From the NCBI GenBank assembly GCA_029260955.1, contig JAJDCF010000019.1:1-29307 (forward strand): a DNA stretch of 29,307 nt, given 5' to 3'. Each line of letters opens with the position of its first letter. Position 1 is the first letter of the stretch. The translations under genes were made by a program, and so were the position numbers. Origin of the DNA: Patescibacteria group bacterium. GTDB lineage: Bacteria; Patescibacteriota; Gracilibacteria; UM-FILTER-43-11. The notes below the pieces were generated by a model, which saw only the letters and a program-made list of their open reading frames with translations, searched no databases and was not told where the DNA came from. Below are positions 15,126-23,540 of the stretch, piece by piece.

Positions 15126-17288
15126 ATGAAACCCCTAAGTCGATTCATCAAAGGAACTATCATCAGCCTAATGCTTGTTATGGTACTGAGTTTGTGTTCG
15201 GTTTTTGTTGCCCCTCAGTCAAGCTTTTCTGGTATTCCTGCTGCTTACGCGCAAGATGGTGGCGAAGGTGAGGGTGAAGGTGAGGATGAAGGTGAGGATG
15301 ATGGACTAGATCAAGATCTCCAGGATTTATTGGAATTTGATGAAGTTGTTGCAACTATTGCACCTCTACCAAAAGCACCAAAGGATGCAAAAGATAAAGA
15401 TGAACTGATAAAGAAAGTTGCTAGAACAGCCAATTGGTCACATCGACTTTTTGCTCCAATGATCAACTTTTTTGCCTTTAACATTGGTAATTTTCTGGGT
15501 ACTGACTACATTTTTGGTGGGCCAATGGGAGAAATGCTGCATAAAATATGGGTCATAAGCAGGAATCTGGTGAATATTGCTTTTGTCTTCCTTCTGCTAT
15601 TTTTGGCACTCAAAGAGATATTTGATGTCACAGGTGAGAGCAATCTTAGTAAGAATCTGATTAAGTTTGTCCTTCTATTAGTGGCAGTCAATTTTTCTTG
15701 GTTGGGAACCAAAGTTGTACTGGATGCGGCTAATGTAGTCACTCACATAGTTTTTGCAATCCCCTCGGGCATTGCTCCGCCTTCTGCTACTACCACGCCT
15801 GATGGTAAAACTGACAGCAGCAGTGAAGGCAATTGCGAGGTAAACAGTTACCCCGAGAAAAAAACTAAGGGAATGTGCTACCCCAGCCTAATTATTGCTC
15901 CTGCTGACTCCGGGCTTACCACCCCACTTTACTGGCAGGATAAAGAGGAAACAGATGATGATAACTGTCAGAAAGTGCAAGATGCATATAGTGAGATATA
16001 TGATGAAAAGGGTGATAAAGTTAAACTTGCAGATGATCACAAATTTAAGAATCTTCAGGGACGTACTTCGATTTGTATGGAAAATCTAAATTTTGTTAAG
16101 TATGACCAAAATACTGCGGTAATCTATTTGACTTATGGAATGGCTCGTATACAAAATTTGATAAGAACTGAGGGTACTCCAAAAATTGATGAGCTGGCGG
16201 TAAGTGTGCTGCTTTCACTTGTTATTCAGATGGCTTTTAGCATTTCACTACTCGTTCTGTTTATTGCTCTTGTCATTCGTATGGCTATACTTTGGTTCTT
16301 TGTCGCTTTCTCGCCTTTTATTGTGCTGGTTATTTGGTTTAGCGAGAGCGCCTATTCAGACAAAGAAGTTGGTGGTTTCAAGTTTGGGATTCCTGAATTT
16401 GTGAGTTGGGCTTTTGTACCTGCCAAGGTTGGAGCCATTTTTGCCATTAGCTTTATTATGATATCTGCCGGGCAAGCTATAAGCGCAGTTGATCTTACGG
16501 CATTTGACAATGTAAGAAGGGAATCTGGTGTCATTGTTAAGATTCCATCGATTGAAAGCTTATTTGGCGGGATTGGTTCACTACAACAATTCATTTGGCT
16601 ACTGATGAGCCTGGTTGTTCTTTGGTTAGGAACATTTGGAATCTTAGGTCAAATGACTATTGTGAAGGATATAACTGGAAAGATTAAGGGTTGGGGCGAA
16701 ACGACTGCAGAGAAGATTGCTACTTTGCCATACAAGGCACCTCTCTTGCCACTTGGCAAAGGAGGTAAACCTCAATCAGTCCAAGAAACACTTGGCATGC
16801 TTGATGTCCGAAAGCATATTGACGAATATGTCGGCGATGGGGGTAAGACTGAAGATACCAGGACTCTTAACAGAAATGCTGGATCAGATAAGGCTAGAGC
16901 AGCCGTTAGTAGTGTGAAGAGTAGCGACAAATTCAGTCCGGCTCAAGCTAAGCAAATAGCTAAATCGCATGGCCTTACTCTAAGTGAATTTGTAAGTCTG
17001 GATAAGAATGTGCAGAAGGAAGCTCTTATGAAATCTGGAGCAGGTGACCATGCTGGTAAAATTATTGATGAGCTCAAGAGGATTGAAAAGCTGGAAGGAC
17101 GTGCAAGAAAGCGTACAGATAGAATTATAAAGAAAGATGGCAAAAAACCAGCAGCAGCTCCAAAGCCAGCAGCAGTACCACCAGCAGCAGTACCTCCAGG
17201 TGGGACACCTCCGGGTGGGACAAAGCCAGCAGCACCAAAGCCACCAGCGCCAACAGGACCTCCAGGTGGAGTAGCACCGACCCAATAA
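15126..17288 (+). CDS. TrbL/VirB6-like polytopic secretion protein
   Basis: A 720-residue protein starting 9 nt after the previous stop. It has a signal peptide with a plausible AYA cleavage site at residue 42, then a Gly/Glu/Asp-rich low-complexity segment (about 44-62). Hydrophobic helices follow near 140-165 and 175-215. A Cys-containing external loop lies at about 225-325. More helices cover about 355-410, 420-450 and 480-510. The dense RMAILWFFVAFSPFIVLVIWF-type segment resembles TrbL/VirB6 inner-membrane channel proteins. The C-terminal ~200 residues are cytoplasmic, charged, and end in a Pro/Ala/Gly-rich tail. It probably forms the membrane channel with the VirD4-type ATPase encoded convergently. 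Family inferred from topology and context, not a diagnostic motif. Confidence 0.7.
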   Translation: MKPLSRFIKGTIISLMLVMVLSLCSVFVAPQSSFSGIPAAYAQDGGEGEGEGEDEGEDDGLDQDLQDLLEFDEVVATIAPLPKAPKDAKDKDELIKKVARTANWSHRLFAPMINFFAFNIGNFLGTDYIFGGPMGEMLHKIWVISRNLVNIAFVFLLLFLALKEIFDVTGESNLSKNLIKFVLLLVAVNFSWLGTKVVLDAANVVTHIVFAIPSGIAPPSATTTPDGKTDSSSEGNCEVNSYPEKKTKGMCYPSLIIAPADSGLTTPLYWQDKEETDDDNCQKVQDAYSEIYDEKGDKVKLADDHKFKNLQGRTSICMENLNFVKYDQNTAVIYLTYGMARIQNLIRTEGTPKIDELAVSVLLSLVIQMAFSISLLVLFIALVIRMAILWFFVAFSPFIVLVIWFSESAYSDKEVGGFKFGIPEFVSWAFVPAKVGAIFAISFIMISAGQAISAVDLTAFDNVRRESGVIVKIPSIESLFGGIGSLQQFIWLLMSLVVLWLGTFGILGQMTIVKDITGKIKGWGETTAEKIATLPYKAPLLPLGKGGKPQSVQETLGMLDVRKHIDEYVGDGGKTEDTRTLNRNAGSDKARAAVSSVKSSDKFSPAQAKQIAKSHGLTLSEFVSLDKNVQKEALMKSGAGDHAGKIIDELKRIEKLEGRARKRTDRIIKKDGKKPAAAPKPAAVPPAAVPPGGTPPGGTKPAAPKPPAPTGPPGGVAPTQ

Positions 17289-17305
17289 GCTGATGCTTTG
17301 TATAA

Positions 17306-19906
17306 TTACTTCTTAGGCGGTTCAATCTTCTTGCCTTCAGCTTTTGGCCCGGGTTTTGCACCCCCTGTTAAAGCACCATCTACCGCTGCACCGGTTGCCT
17401 TTTTAATACCGGCACCCACACGACGGAAGATCTCGCGTTCGACAAAGTCTTTTTCGCGTGCAAACTTGAGTCTGGACAGTTGTCTGAAGGCTTCAGCAGC
17501 TTCCACATCTCCTTTATCCGGATCGTAAACGGTAGCCATAGAGAAGGCCCTTGAAGTCGCGTTGTCGATGTTCAATTTGATGTAAGCCTGATAGTTGGCA
17601 ATGTTTACCAGATCTTGTTCAGAGAAGACCGGGGCGAATTCTTTTGCCATGTATTCGGCATCCTGGGCGCCGATTTTGAAACACATCATAGAGCCCACGT
17701 TACCAAACACAGCATCGCGAATGGTGGTGTCTTCTGCCTTCCCCTTTCCGCCACCACTCATTTTGGTGATCTGCGAAATATATTGGTGCGCGATGGTCAG
17801 GCAAAGTCGGTATTTTCGAGCTTCGGACAAAATAGAAGCAAAGGATTCTGTTACGAAGTTCTGGAATTCATCTACATACATATAAAAGTCTCGCCTTTCC
17901 TCTTCCGGTGTATCCACACGGCTCATGGCGGACATCTGAAGCTTAGAAACCATGATCATACCAAGTAGCTGCGCGTTAAGATCGCCAAGCTTACCTTTGG
18001 ACAAGTTACAAAGAAGAATCTTGCCGCTGTCCATAACGTTACGGAAGTCGAAACCTGATTTGGTCTGACCGATTATGTTACGTATTTGAGCGTTGGTAAT
18101 AAAAGGACCAAACTTGGCACTGAAGTACGGAATCATTTCCTGTTTTTCGCGAGCTCCGGTACTGGCCATTTCTTTTTCCCAGAAAGCTTTTACAATAGGA
18201 TTCTTCACCTTGTTCATTTTATACTTCTGCCATGAGTCATCGGTAAATAGACGCGGCAGGTCAATGAGCACAGCACCCTCTTCGTCGTCGTCCATTAAGG
18301 TCAGACAGCCGTTACGGAAGTAGTGCTGAAGACGTGGACCCATTATTTCTTCACCGAACATCTTGATGAAAATCGACAGAGCCTCTTGTGACATGAATTC
18401 TTTTTCGTCCTGGGTAGTGGCCTCAAGAATATTCAGACCCATTGGTCTTCCCAAGTCACCTGGATCGAAAATAACAATGTCATCGGCGCGCTCACGGGGA
18501 ATATGAGGAAGAATACCCTCTACCAAATCACCATGCGGGTCGATCAGACACAGACCACGACCCTCTTGCGCGTCTTGTTTAAGGGTGGTTTTTAGCAAAG
18601 TGGATTTACCGGTACCGGACTTACCAATAATATAAAAGTGCTTTCTGCGATCATCTTTTTTGATATGTACTTTTCTGGACTCTCCACGAAATACATTGTT
18701 GCCCAAAAACAGCCCCTCGGTCGGTAGATTATTTGGGCCAGCTGCTATTTTGAATTCCTGCCATTTAATGACCGGCGCCTTGTTGTACTTGATGTTCGGA
18801 AGATGAAAAATTGAAGCAACTTCTTCGGAACAAAGGATCATTTTTCGAGGACGAAGGATACGCTGAATCCAGTCGTGCTTAATGGACCTCAAAATAAAAC
18901 CCTTCAGAAGGCCTGTACGATTGAAGTAACGACTTTTTACAAAGCCATTGTTATTGGGTGCATTGAATTGAGCGAATGATCCAACGATTTCTTGCGTAAT
19001 CTGCTCTGCACGTCTCATGGATTTAGCAGAGGCAACGATACGAATCACTGTTTCGAAGCCTACCTTCACATTTTTGGTTTCCATCAATTTTACCTGCTCA
19101 TCCATCAGGGGGGTGGTACGGCTCGTTCCCTGGCTATCCATATTTTCTGTGAACTTCTCATTTTCTGCACCATGGGCTAGCAGCCTGATCATGGTCGCGA
19201 TCCAGCTAAATACATTTAGCTTCTGAGCTAGGGATTTGTCTTTATTCTTTCCCATAAAAAGATCCTGAGCGGATTTACGTCCCTTTTTCTGCCAGCCATC
19301 CCCAAGTGGCCTTAGCATGACCTGAATAGCCGCCCCCTCGTCTAATTCAATCTTAGAAAGAGCATTAGCAATATTGTTGAAAGGGTCAGAACCAAGGAAT
19401 TGGTAGGTACGAATGGGGAACATTGAAGGTTTAGACAGGCGCATACAGCGACCAAAGGCTTTGTAGCCCTGACGGAATATGCTGTAGTCCTCAACCTGCT
19501 CCACGAAAACATCGGAGTAAAAAGCGGTGATCTGCTTATCGAAGAGTGGCCTTAAATCTGAGGGCATCACAATGAAGAACTGCATCTGTCCTTCCAAAAC
19601 CACATATTCGCAGGAAAAAAAGTCCTCATTTTTTAAAATATTGACTGCGTATCCATCATAAATACTATGAATGGCTTCAAAAAAGTGGGTCATCACGTCG
19701 TTGACCTCTTTTTGAGTTTTTCCACTCGAAAATTGCTCGGATTCACGCTCGCGATCTTCTTTTGAGTCCTTGATTGGCACTGTGATCCTCAAAAAAACCA
19801 TGTTCAAGGAGCGATTCAAGTCAAATTTTGCCCGAATATGCCAGAGTATCAGATATACAATCAGGCCCAGAACGATGATGATGCCGAGAATTTTCAGGAA
19901 AATCAC
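17306..19906 (-). CDS. VirD4/TraG-type secretion ATPase
   Basis: An 866-residue protein with a GTG start at 19906 and an N-terminal membrane helix (about residues 3-25). A ~370-residue domain follows, then a RecA-like motor: Walker A GKSGTGKST near residue 430, LIDPHGDLVE shortly after, and Walker B FYMYVDEFQNF near 675. A sensor-like LTIAHQYISQI lies near 705, and a GALTGGAKPGPKAEGKKIEPPKK-like basic Pro-rich tail closes it. This is the TraG/TraD/VirD4-HerA class that couples DNA or protein substrates to type IV channels, common in Patescibacteria. It ends 17 nt from the TrbL-like gene, tail to tail. No relaxase or pilin gene is in the window, so conjugation is not shown; DNA uptake or protein export are equal options. 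Confidence 0.88.
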   Translation of the reverse strand: MIFLKILGIIIVLGLIVYLILWHIRAKFDLNRSLNMVFLRITVPIKDSKEDRERESEQFSSGKTQKEVNDVMTHFFEAIHSIYDGYAVNILKNEDFFSCEYVVLEGQMQFFIVMPSDLRPLFDKQITAFYSDVFVEQVEDYSIFRQGYKAFGRCMRLSKPSMFPIRTYQFLGSDPFNNIANALSKIELDEGAAIQVMLRPLGDGWQKKGRKSAQDLFMGKNKDKSLAQKLNVFSWIATMIRLLAHGAENEKFTENMDSQGTSRTTPLMDEQVKLMETKNVKVGFETVIRIVASAKSMRRAEQITQEIVGSFAQFNAPNNNGFVKSRYFNRTGLLKGFILRSIKHDWIQRILRPRKMILCSEEVASIFHLPNIKYNKAPVIKWQEFKIAAGPNNLPTEGLFLGNNVFRGESRKVHIKKDDRRKHFYIIGKSGTGKSTLLKTTLKQDAQEGRGLCLIDPHGDLVEGILPHIPRERADDIVIFDPGDLGRPMGLNILEATTQDEKEFMSQEALSIFIKMFGEEIMGPRLQHYFRNGCLTLMDDDEEGAVLIDLPRLFTDDSWQKYKMNKVKNPIVKAFWEKEMASTGAREKQEMIPYFSAKFGPFITNAQIRNIIGQTKSGFDFRNVMDSGKILLCNLSKGKLGDLNAQLLGMIMVSKLQMSAMSRVDTPEEERRDFYMYVDEFQNFVTESFASILSEARKYRLCLTIAHQYISQITKMSGGGKGKAEDTTIRDAVFGNVGSMMCFKIGAQDAEYMAKEFAPVFSEQDLVNIANYQAYIKLNIDNATSRAFSMATVYDPDKGDVEAAEAFRQLSRLKFAREKDFVEREIFRRVGAGIKKATGAAVDGALTGGAKPGPKAEGKKIEPPKK

Positions 19907-19951
19907 TTTTGTTTTTTAGCTAATTCGTTAAATAGTATAAAATATACCTGT

Positions 19952-20251
19952 ATGAATTACCAGCACAACTTACAAAGGCTCCTTCTTAAAATTCCTCATG
20001 GAAAGGTTAGCACTTATCGAGAGATTGCCCATGCCATGGGCATGTGTGCTTACCGTTTTGTGGGCCAGCTGCTACACAAAAACCCTCACCCCGATAAGTT
20101 TCCTTGTTACAAGGTGGTTCAATCCGATGGAAAACTAGGTGGTTTTGCCTTGGGTGATGCTGAAAAAATTCGCCGGCTAAAAGCCGATGGAGTCAGCGTA
20201 AAAAATGGAAAAGTAGTTGACTTTACCCATAAATTTCATCGATTTTCTTAG
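19952..20251 (+). CDS. Alkyltransferase-like DNA-binding protein (MGMT C-terminal domain only)
   Basis: A 99-residue protein corresponding to the O6-alkylguanine transferase winged-helix domain without the N-terminal domain. Motifs in order are IPHGKVSTYREIA, RFVGQLL-KNP (arginine-finger helix), FPCYKVV and DGKLGGFALG-EKIRRLKADGV. The acceptor Cys is present (C52), but canonical P-C-H-R is P-C-Y-K here. Stand-alone proteins of this type either repair alkylated guanine or flag it for excision repair. The Cys favours some transferase chemistry; the missing His argues against the classical Cys-His-Glu relay. I chose the ATG at 19952. An upstream in-frame extension would run into the divergent ATPase gene and has no conserved content. 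Overlaps the next gene's end by 4 bp. Confidence 0.88.
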   Translation: MNYQHNLQRLLLKIPHGKVSTYREIAHAMGMCAYRFVGQLLHKNPHPDKFPCYKVVQSDGKLGGFALGDAEKIRRLKADGVSVKNGKVVDFTHKFHRFS

Positions 20252-20601
20252 GCAGCGTGCGCCTCGTCGTTGTCACTCACATCGGCCAGCTGATCATCAA
20301 GGTTAAATTCAGCCTGATCGCGTAAATTAGCAATTTCTTCTAGTTGTTCTCGCATCTTAGTGCTTCTGGTAGCTATGAGTTGCTTAAGCTCAGCTAATGT
20401 CTTGTCGAGTTCCACCTTTTCTTCATCTAGTATCTGCTGACGTGCTGCCTCATCTTCTTCTGGAATAGTTTCAAATTTTCTTTCGGCATTCTTTTTTATT
20501 TCATCACAGTGACGATTGAAGGCATCGCTTACTTCACTCAGAAATTTTTCGTATTTACTGTTTATGTCCGCCTCCTTTTTTATGATGTCGTCTTCGTTCA
20601 T
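20248..20601 (-). CDS. Small acidic coiled-coil protein, unknown
   Basis: A 117-residue, highly charged protein predicted almost entirely helical, with heptad-like spacing (about residues 10-95) and an acidic C-terminus. No Cys, no membrane segment, no enzymatic motif. It has a convincing own promoter (20665-20637) divergent from ppdK. Convergent overlap of 4 bp with the alkyltransferase-like gene. Codon use and the promoter support a real gene; function not recognised. Confidence 0.7.
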   Translation of the reverse strand: MNEDDIIKKEADINSKYEKFLSEVSDAFNRHCDEIKKNAERKFETIPEEDEAARQQILDEEKVELDKTLAELKQLIATRSTKMREQLEEIANLRDQAEFNLDDQLADVSDNDEAHAA

Positions 20602-20636
20602 ATGTTTTGAAGCTTGATTCTGTTTTCCATCGTCTA

Positions 20637-20665
20637 ATTATAACATAAATTATACCTTTGAACAA
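20637..20665 (-). promoter_or_regulatory. Promoter of the coiled-coil gene
   Basis: Reverse strand TTGTTC (20665-20660), 17-bp spacer, TATAAT (20642-20637). Its -35 overlaps the -35 of the ppdK promoter by four base pairs on the opposite strand. Confidence 0.7.
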
Positions 20666-20686
20666 GGTTTTTTGCCCTTATATAAG
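20658..20686 (+). promoter_or_regulatory. ppdK promoter
   Basis: TTGAAC (20658-20663), 17-bp spacer, TATAAG (20681-20686), giving a leader of about 38 nt to the ATG at 20731. Its position rules out the in-frame GTG at 20686 as the translation start. Confidence 0.65.
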
Positions 20687-20730
20687 TGCTTCTTGTGATA
20701 AATTTTACGCATATAAGTTGCATCAATCCT

Positions 20731-23301
20731 ATGAATAAAAAAGTTTATTATTTTGGGGAAGGCTCTAAGGCAGATGTGGATCTTTTAGGTGGCAAAGGAG
20801 CCAATCTAAATGAGATGACGCGGCTCAAAATTCCGGTTCCACCCGGATTCACCATTACAACCGAGGTATGTAATGAGTATTTGGAGAATCGCCATCGTTG
20901 GCCAAAAGGTCTTGATGATGCCGTGAAGAAGAATCTTGAAACTTTGGAGAAAACCATAGGCAAGACTTTTGGTGATAAGGAGAATCCCCTGCTGGTCTCG
21001 GTTCGTTCTGGTGCCAAAATTTCGATGCCCGGCATGATGGATACGGTGCTCAATTTGGGCTTGAATGACGAAACCGTGCAAGGCTTGATTGCTGCTAGTG
21101 GAAATGAGCGTTTTGGCTGGGACGCGTATAGGCGTTTTATTCAAATGTTCAGCAATGTGGTGCTGGGAATGGATATGGAACCTTTTAATGAAATATTGGA
21201 GGAATCGTCTGATGACCTGAGGGCAGTGGTAAAAGCTTATAAAGAGCATGTTCTATATCGCCTTGGCAAACCTTTTCCTGAAAGCCCTGAAAAGCAACTC
21301 AAAATGGCGATCAATGCGGTTTTTGATTCATGGAATACACCGCGCGCCATCAGCTATCGAACTATTCATCACATTGATCATGACTTGGGAACAGCTGTGA
21401 CCGTGCAAGCCATGGTTTTTGGGAACATGGGTGAGACCAGTGGGACTGGCGTTGCCTTTACGCGGAACCCGAGTACCGGTGAACGAAAATTTTATGGTGA
21501 GTTTTTGATGAACGCTCAAGGCGAGGATGTAGTGGCGGGCATTCGCACGCCAGATTCAATTGAGAAGTTGGAGCAAATTATGCCTGCGGCATACACACAG
21601 CTGGTTGGCATATATAAAAAGCTTGAAAAGCACTACAAGGACATGCAGGATATTGAGTTTACGATTGAAAATAGCCAACTTTATATGCTTCAGACTCGCC
21701 GCGGAAAGCGCACGGCCAAGGCGTCGGTGCGAATGGCGGTAGAAATGGTTGGCGAGGGATTGATTGATAAAAAGACAGCCCTAAAAAGACTTGATGCAGC
21801 TCAACTGGATCAGCTACTGCACCCATCGCTGGCGCCAAACCACGATAAGCCGGTTATTGCCAAAGGCCTGCCGGCCAGCCCAGGGGCAGCGAGCGGAAAG
21901 GTGGTTTTTGATTCGAAAGAAGCCGCGGAAAAGGGAAAATCTGGTGAGAGCGTGATTCTTGTTCGCAAAGAAACCAGCCCGGACGATATTGAAGGCATGC
22001 ACTCAGCCAAGGGAATTTTGACTGCCACCGGTGGAATGACATCTCATGCGGCCGTGGTGGCTCGCGGAATGAACAAGTGTTGTATTTCGGGTTGTGGCGA
22101 TATTGTGGTTAACCCCAAGGCCAAAAAATTTGTCACTCATGATGGTAAAGAGATACATGAAGGTGACATTATTACCCTGGACGGAACAACTGGTGAAGTA
22201 ATTCTCGGGGAAGTACCGACTATTAAGTCTGACATTGATGAGAATTTTGAAACCTTACTCAGTTGGGCTGATGAACACGCCAAATTGGTGGTACGGGCCA
22301 ACGCAGATACGCCGAAAGACGCCCAGGTAGCCTTTAAGTTTGGAGCCCAGGGAATAGGCCTATGTCGCACAGAGCATATGTTCTTTGAATCCAGTCGTAT
22401 TCCGGTGATGCAAGAAATGATTCTGGCCAGTAGCAAAGAGGAACGGGTGAAAGCCCTGGATAAGCTCGAAGTGATGCAAACTGAAGACTTCCGTGGAATT
22501 TTCGAAACCATGAACGGCAATCCATGTACGGTTCGCCTGCTGGATCCCCCACTCCATGAATTTTTGCCTCATAAGCAGGCTGATATTGAAAAGCTAGCTG
22601 CCAAAGCTGGTATGACTTACGAGAAACTGAAAGATATTATCGTCGCTATGACTGAGGTTAATCCGATGTTGGGTCATCGCGGTTGCCGGCTGATGATTAC
22701 CTACCCCGAAATTACCGAAATGCAGACCAGGGCCATTATCAATGCTGCTTGCGACCTGGTAGAAAAGAAGGTTGAGGTACATCCCGAAATCATGATTCCG
22801 CTGGTGGGCACGCTGGAGGAATTTATGTTGATTAGCAAAGACATCAATCGTGTGGCCCTTGGGATTTTGGCAGAGCGTAAGGTGGGTCTGCAGTACAAAG
22901 TAGGTACCATGATTGAGATTCCAAGAGCTTGTCTGAGGGCCAAGGCCATTGCCAAGAAAGCAGACTTTTTTAGTTTTGGTACGAATGACCTGACTCAGAT
23001 GACCTTTGGTTACAGCCGTGATGATGCCGGAAAGTTCATCAGCGACTACATGGAGGCAGGCATTCTTAAGAAGGATCCTTTTGTGTCGATTGATGTAAAA
23101 GGTGTGGGCGAACTGGTGAAGATGTGCGTACACGAAGGACGAAAATCGGCACCTAAACTAAAGGTGGGTGTTTGTGGAGAGCATGGCGGCGATCCTGATT
23201 CGATTAACTTTTTTCATGGCGTGGGTCTGAACTATGTTTCTTGCTCGCCATACCGGGTTCCAATTGCTAGAATAGCCGCAGCACAAGCTAATCTTACATA
23301 A
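20731..23301 (+). CDS. ppdK: Pyruvate, phosphate dikinase
   Basis: An 856-residue protein, normal length for PPDK, which interconverts pyruvate + ATP + Pi and phosphoenolpyruvate + AMP + PPi. N-terminal ATP-grasp domain: GGKGANLNEM, PVPPGFTITTEVC, and MPGMMDTVLNLGLND. Central swivelling domain: TATGGMTSHAAVVARG with phospho-acceptor His439. C-terminal TIM barrel: LCRTEHMFF, SFGTNDLTQMTFGYSRDDAGKF, and VGVCGEHGGDP with catalytic Cys815. In reduced fermentative genomes it often replaces or supplements pyruvate kinase, allowing PPi-linked glycolysis. The start is fixed by the promoter and by the family start MNKKVYYFGEG. Its stop abuts the terminator hairpin of the small RNA on the other strand. 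Confidence 0.97.
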   Translation: MNKKVYYFGEGSKADVDLLGGKGANLNEMTRLKIPVPPGFTITTEVCNEYLENRHRWPKGLDDAVKKNLETLEKTIGKTFGDKENPLLVSVRSGAKISMPGMMDTVLNLGLNDETVQGLIAASGNERFGWDAYRRFIQMFSNVVLGMDMEPFNEILEESSDDLRAVVKAYKEHVLYRLGKPFPESPEKQLKMAINAVFDSWNTPRAISYRTIHHIDHDLGTAVTVQAMVFGNMGETSGTGVAFTRNPSTGERKFYGEFLMNAQGEDVVAGIRTPDSIEKLEQIMPAAYTQLVGIYKKLEKHYKDMQDIEFTIENSQLYMLQTRRGKRTAKASVRMAVEMVGEGLIDKKTALKRLDAAQLDQLLHPSLAPNHDKPVIAKGLPASPGAASGKVVFDSKEAAEKGKSGESVILVRKETSPDDIEGMHSAKGILTATGGMTSHAAVVARGMNKCCISGCGDIVVNPKAKKFVTHDGKEIHEGDIITLDGTTGEVILGEVPTIKSDIDENFETLLSWADEHAKLVVRANADTPKDAQVAFKFGAQGIGLCRTEHMFFESSRIPVMQEMILASSKEERVKALDKLEVMQTEDFRGIFETMNGNPCTVRLLDPPLHEFLPHKQADIEKLAAKAGMTYEKLKDIIVAMTEVNPMLGHRGCRLMITYPEITEMQTRAIINAACDLVEKKVEVHPEIMIPLVGTLEEFMLISKDINRVALGILAERKVGLQYKVGTMIEIPRACLRAKAIAKKADFFSFGTNDLTQMTFGYSRDDAGKFISDYMEAGILKKDPFVSIDVKGVGELVKMCVHEGRKSAPKLKVGVCGEHGGDPDSINFFHGVGLNYVSCSPYRVPIARIAAAQANLT

Positions 23302-23302
23302 T

Positions 23303-23338
23303 AAAAGATTTGCCGGCCCCCATTGCGAGGGGACCGGC
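23303..23338 (-). terminator. Terminator of the candidate small RNA
   Basis: On the reverse strand GCCGGTCCCC (23338-23329), loop TCGCAAT, GGGGGCCGGC (23321-23312), with one mismatch. AAATCTTTTATT follows. The U-rich side lies on the minus strand only, which fixes its direction. Confidence 0.65.
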
Positions 23339-23499
23339 GATATGCGTTGTCGGCGTTGAGCGTGGCGACGCCGGTCGCATAATGTCGAAAGGGATTGTGT
23401 TAGGTGAATGGCTTCATGGCCTTGTTTCTCCGGTTGTTGGACTGTTCCGAGCTGGCGTCGTAGCCGGCAGCAGTCACAGTTGATCTCTAATCCGATTTC
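23303..23499 (-). ncRNA. Candidate small RNA between ppdK and murI
   Basis: The reverse strand carries a consensus promoter (23534-23506), about 197 nt without a credible reading frame, and a terminator hairpin with a U-rich tail. The segment is GC-rich between AT-rich flanks. Reading 5' to 3' the visible hairpins are GCCGGC/GCCAGC (23468-23463 with 23456-23451), then a nested stem TATGCG/CGCATA (23381-23376 with 23346-23341) enclosing CGGCGT/ACGCCG, then the terminator. The length fits 6S RNA, but the three-hairpin layout does not look like a 6S rod, and SRP, tmRNA or RNase P signatures are absent. Not recognised. Confidence 0.6.
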
Positions 23500-23505
23500 T
23501 TAGTT

Positions 23506-23534
23506 ATTTTACTACCTTTTTCTAAACTTGTCAA
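23506..23534 (-). promoter_or_regulatory. Promoter of the candidate small RNA
   Basis: Reverse strand TTGACA (23534-23529), 17-bp spacer, TAAAAT (23511-23506). It starts 6 bp upstream of the murI ATG and points away from it. No equally good promoter for murI is visible. Confidence 0.75.
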
Positions 23535-23540
23535 GTATTA

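Noticed and set aside
15258..15306. GAAGGTGAGG-like tandem repeat as a mobile or CRISPR-like repeat
   Set aside because: It is an in-frame low-complexity Gly/Glu/Asp stretch within the TrbL/VirB6-like protein, not an array with spacers.
17146..17282. CCAGCAGCAG-type repeats near the end of the TrbL/VirB6-like gene
   Set aside because: They encode the Pro/Ala/Gly-rich tail and have no repeat-unit regularity beyond that.
19838..19951. 38-residue extension of the alkyltransferase-like protein
   Set aside because: It overlaps the start of the divergent ATPase gene and reads as non-conserved polar sequence; the family domain starts just after the ATG at 19952.
20686..20730. N-terminal extension of pyruvate phosphate dikinase from a GTG
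   Set aside because: The GTG lies inside the -10 element of the ppdK promoter and the extra 15 residues have no family counterpart.
23303..23499. 28-codon frame inside the candidate small RNA
   Set aside because: It begins without a ribosome binding site, runs through the terminator hairpin and ends inside ppdK; its composition follows the stems rather than a protein.
23470..23540. Plus-strand murI promoter such as TTGATC with a weak -10
   Set aside because: The -10 candidates at proper spacing (GTTATT/TTATTT) are poor; the only strong promoter in the interval points the other way.
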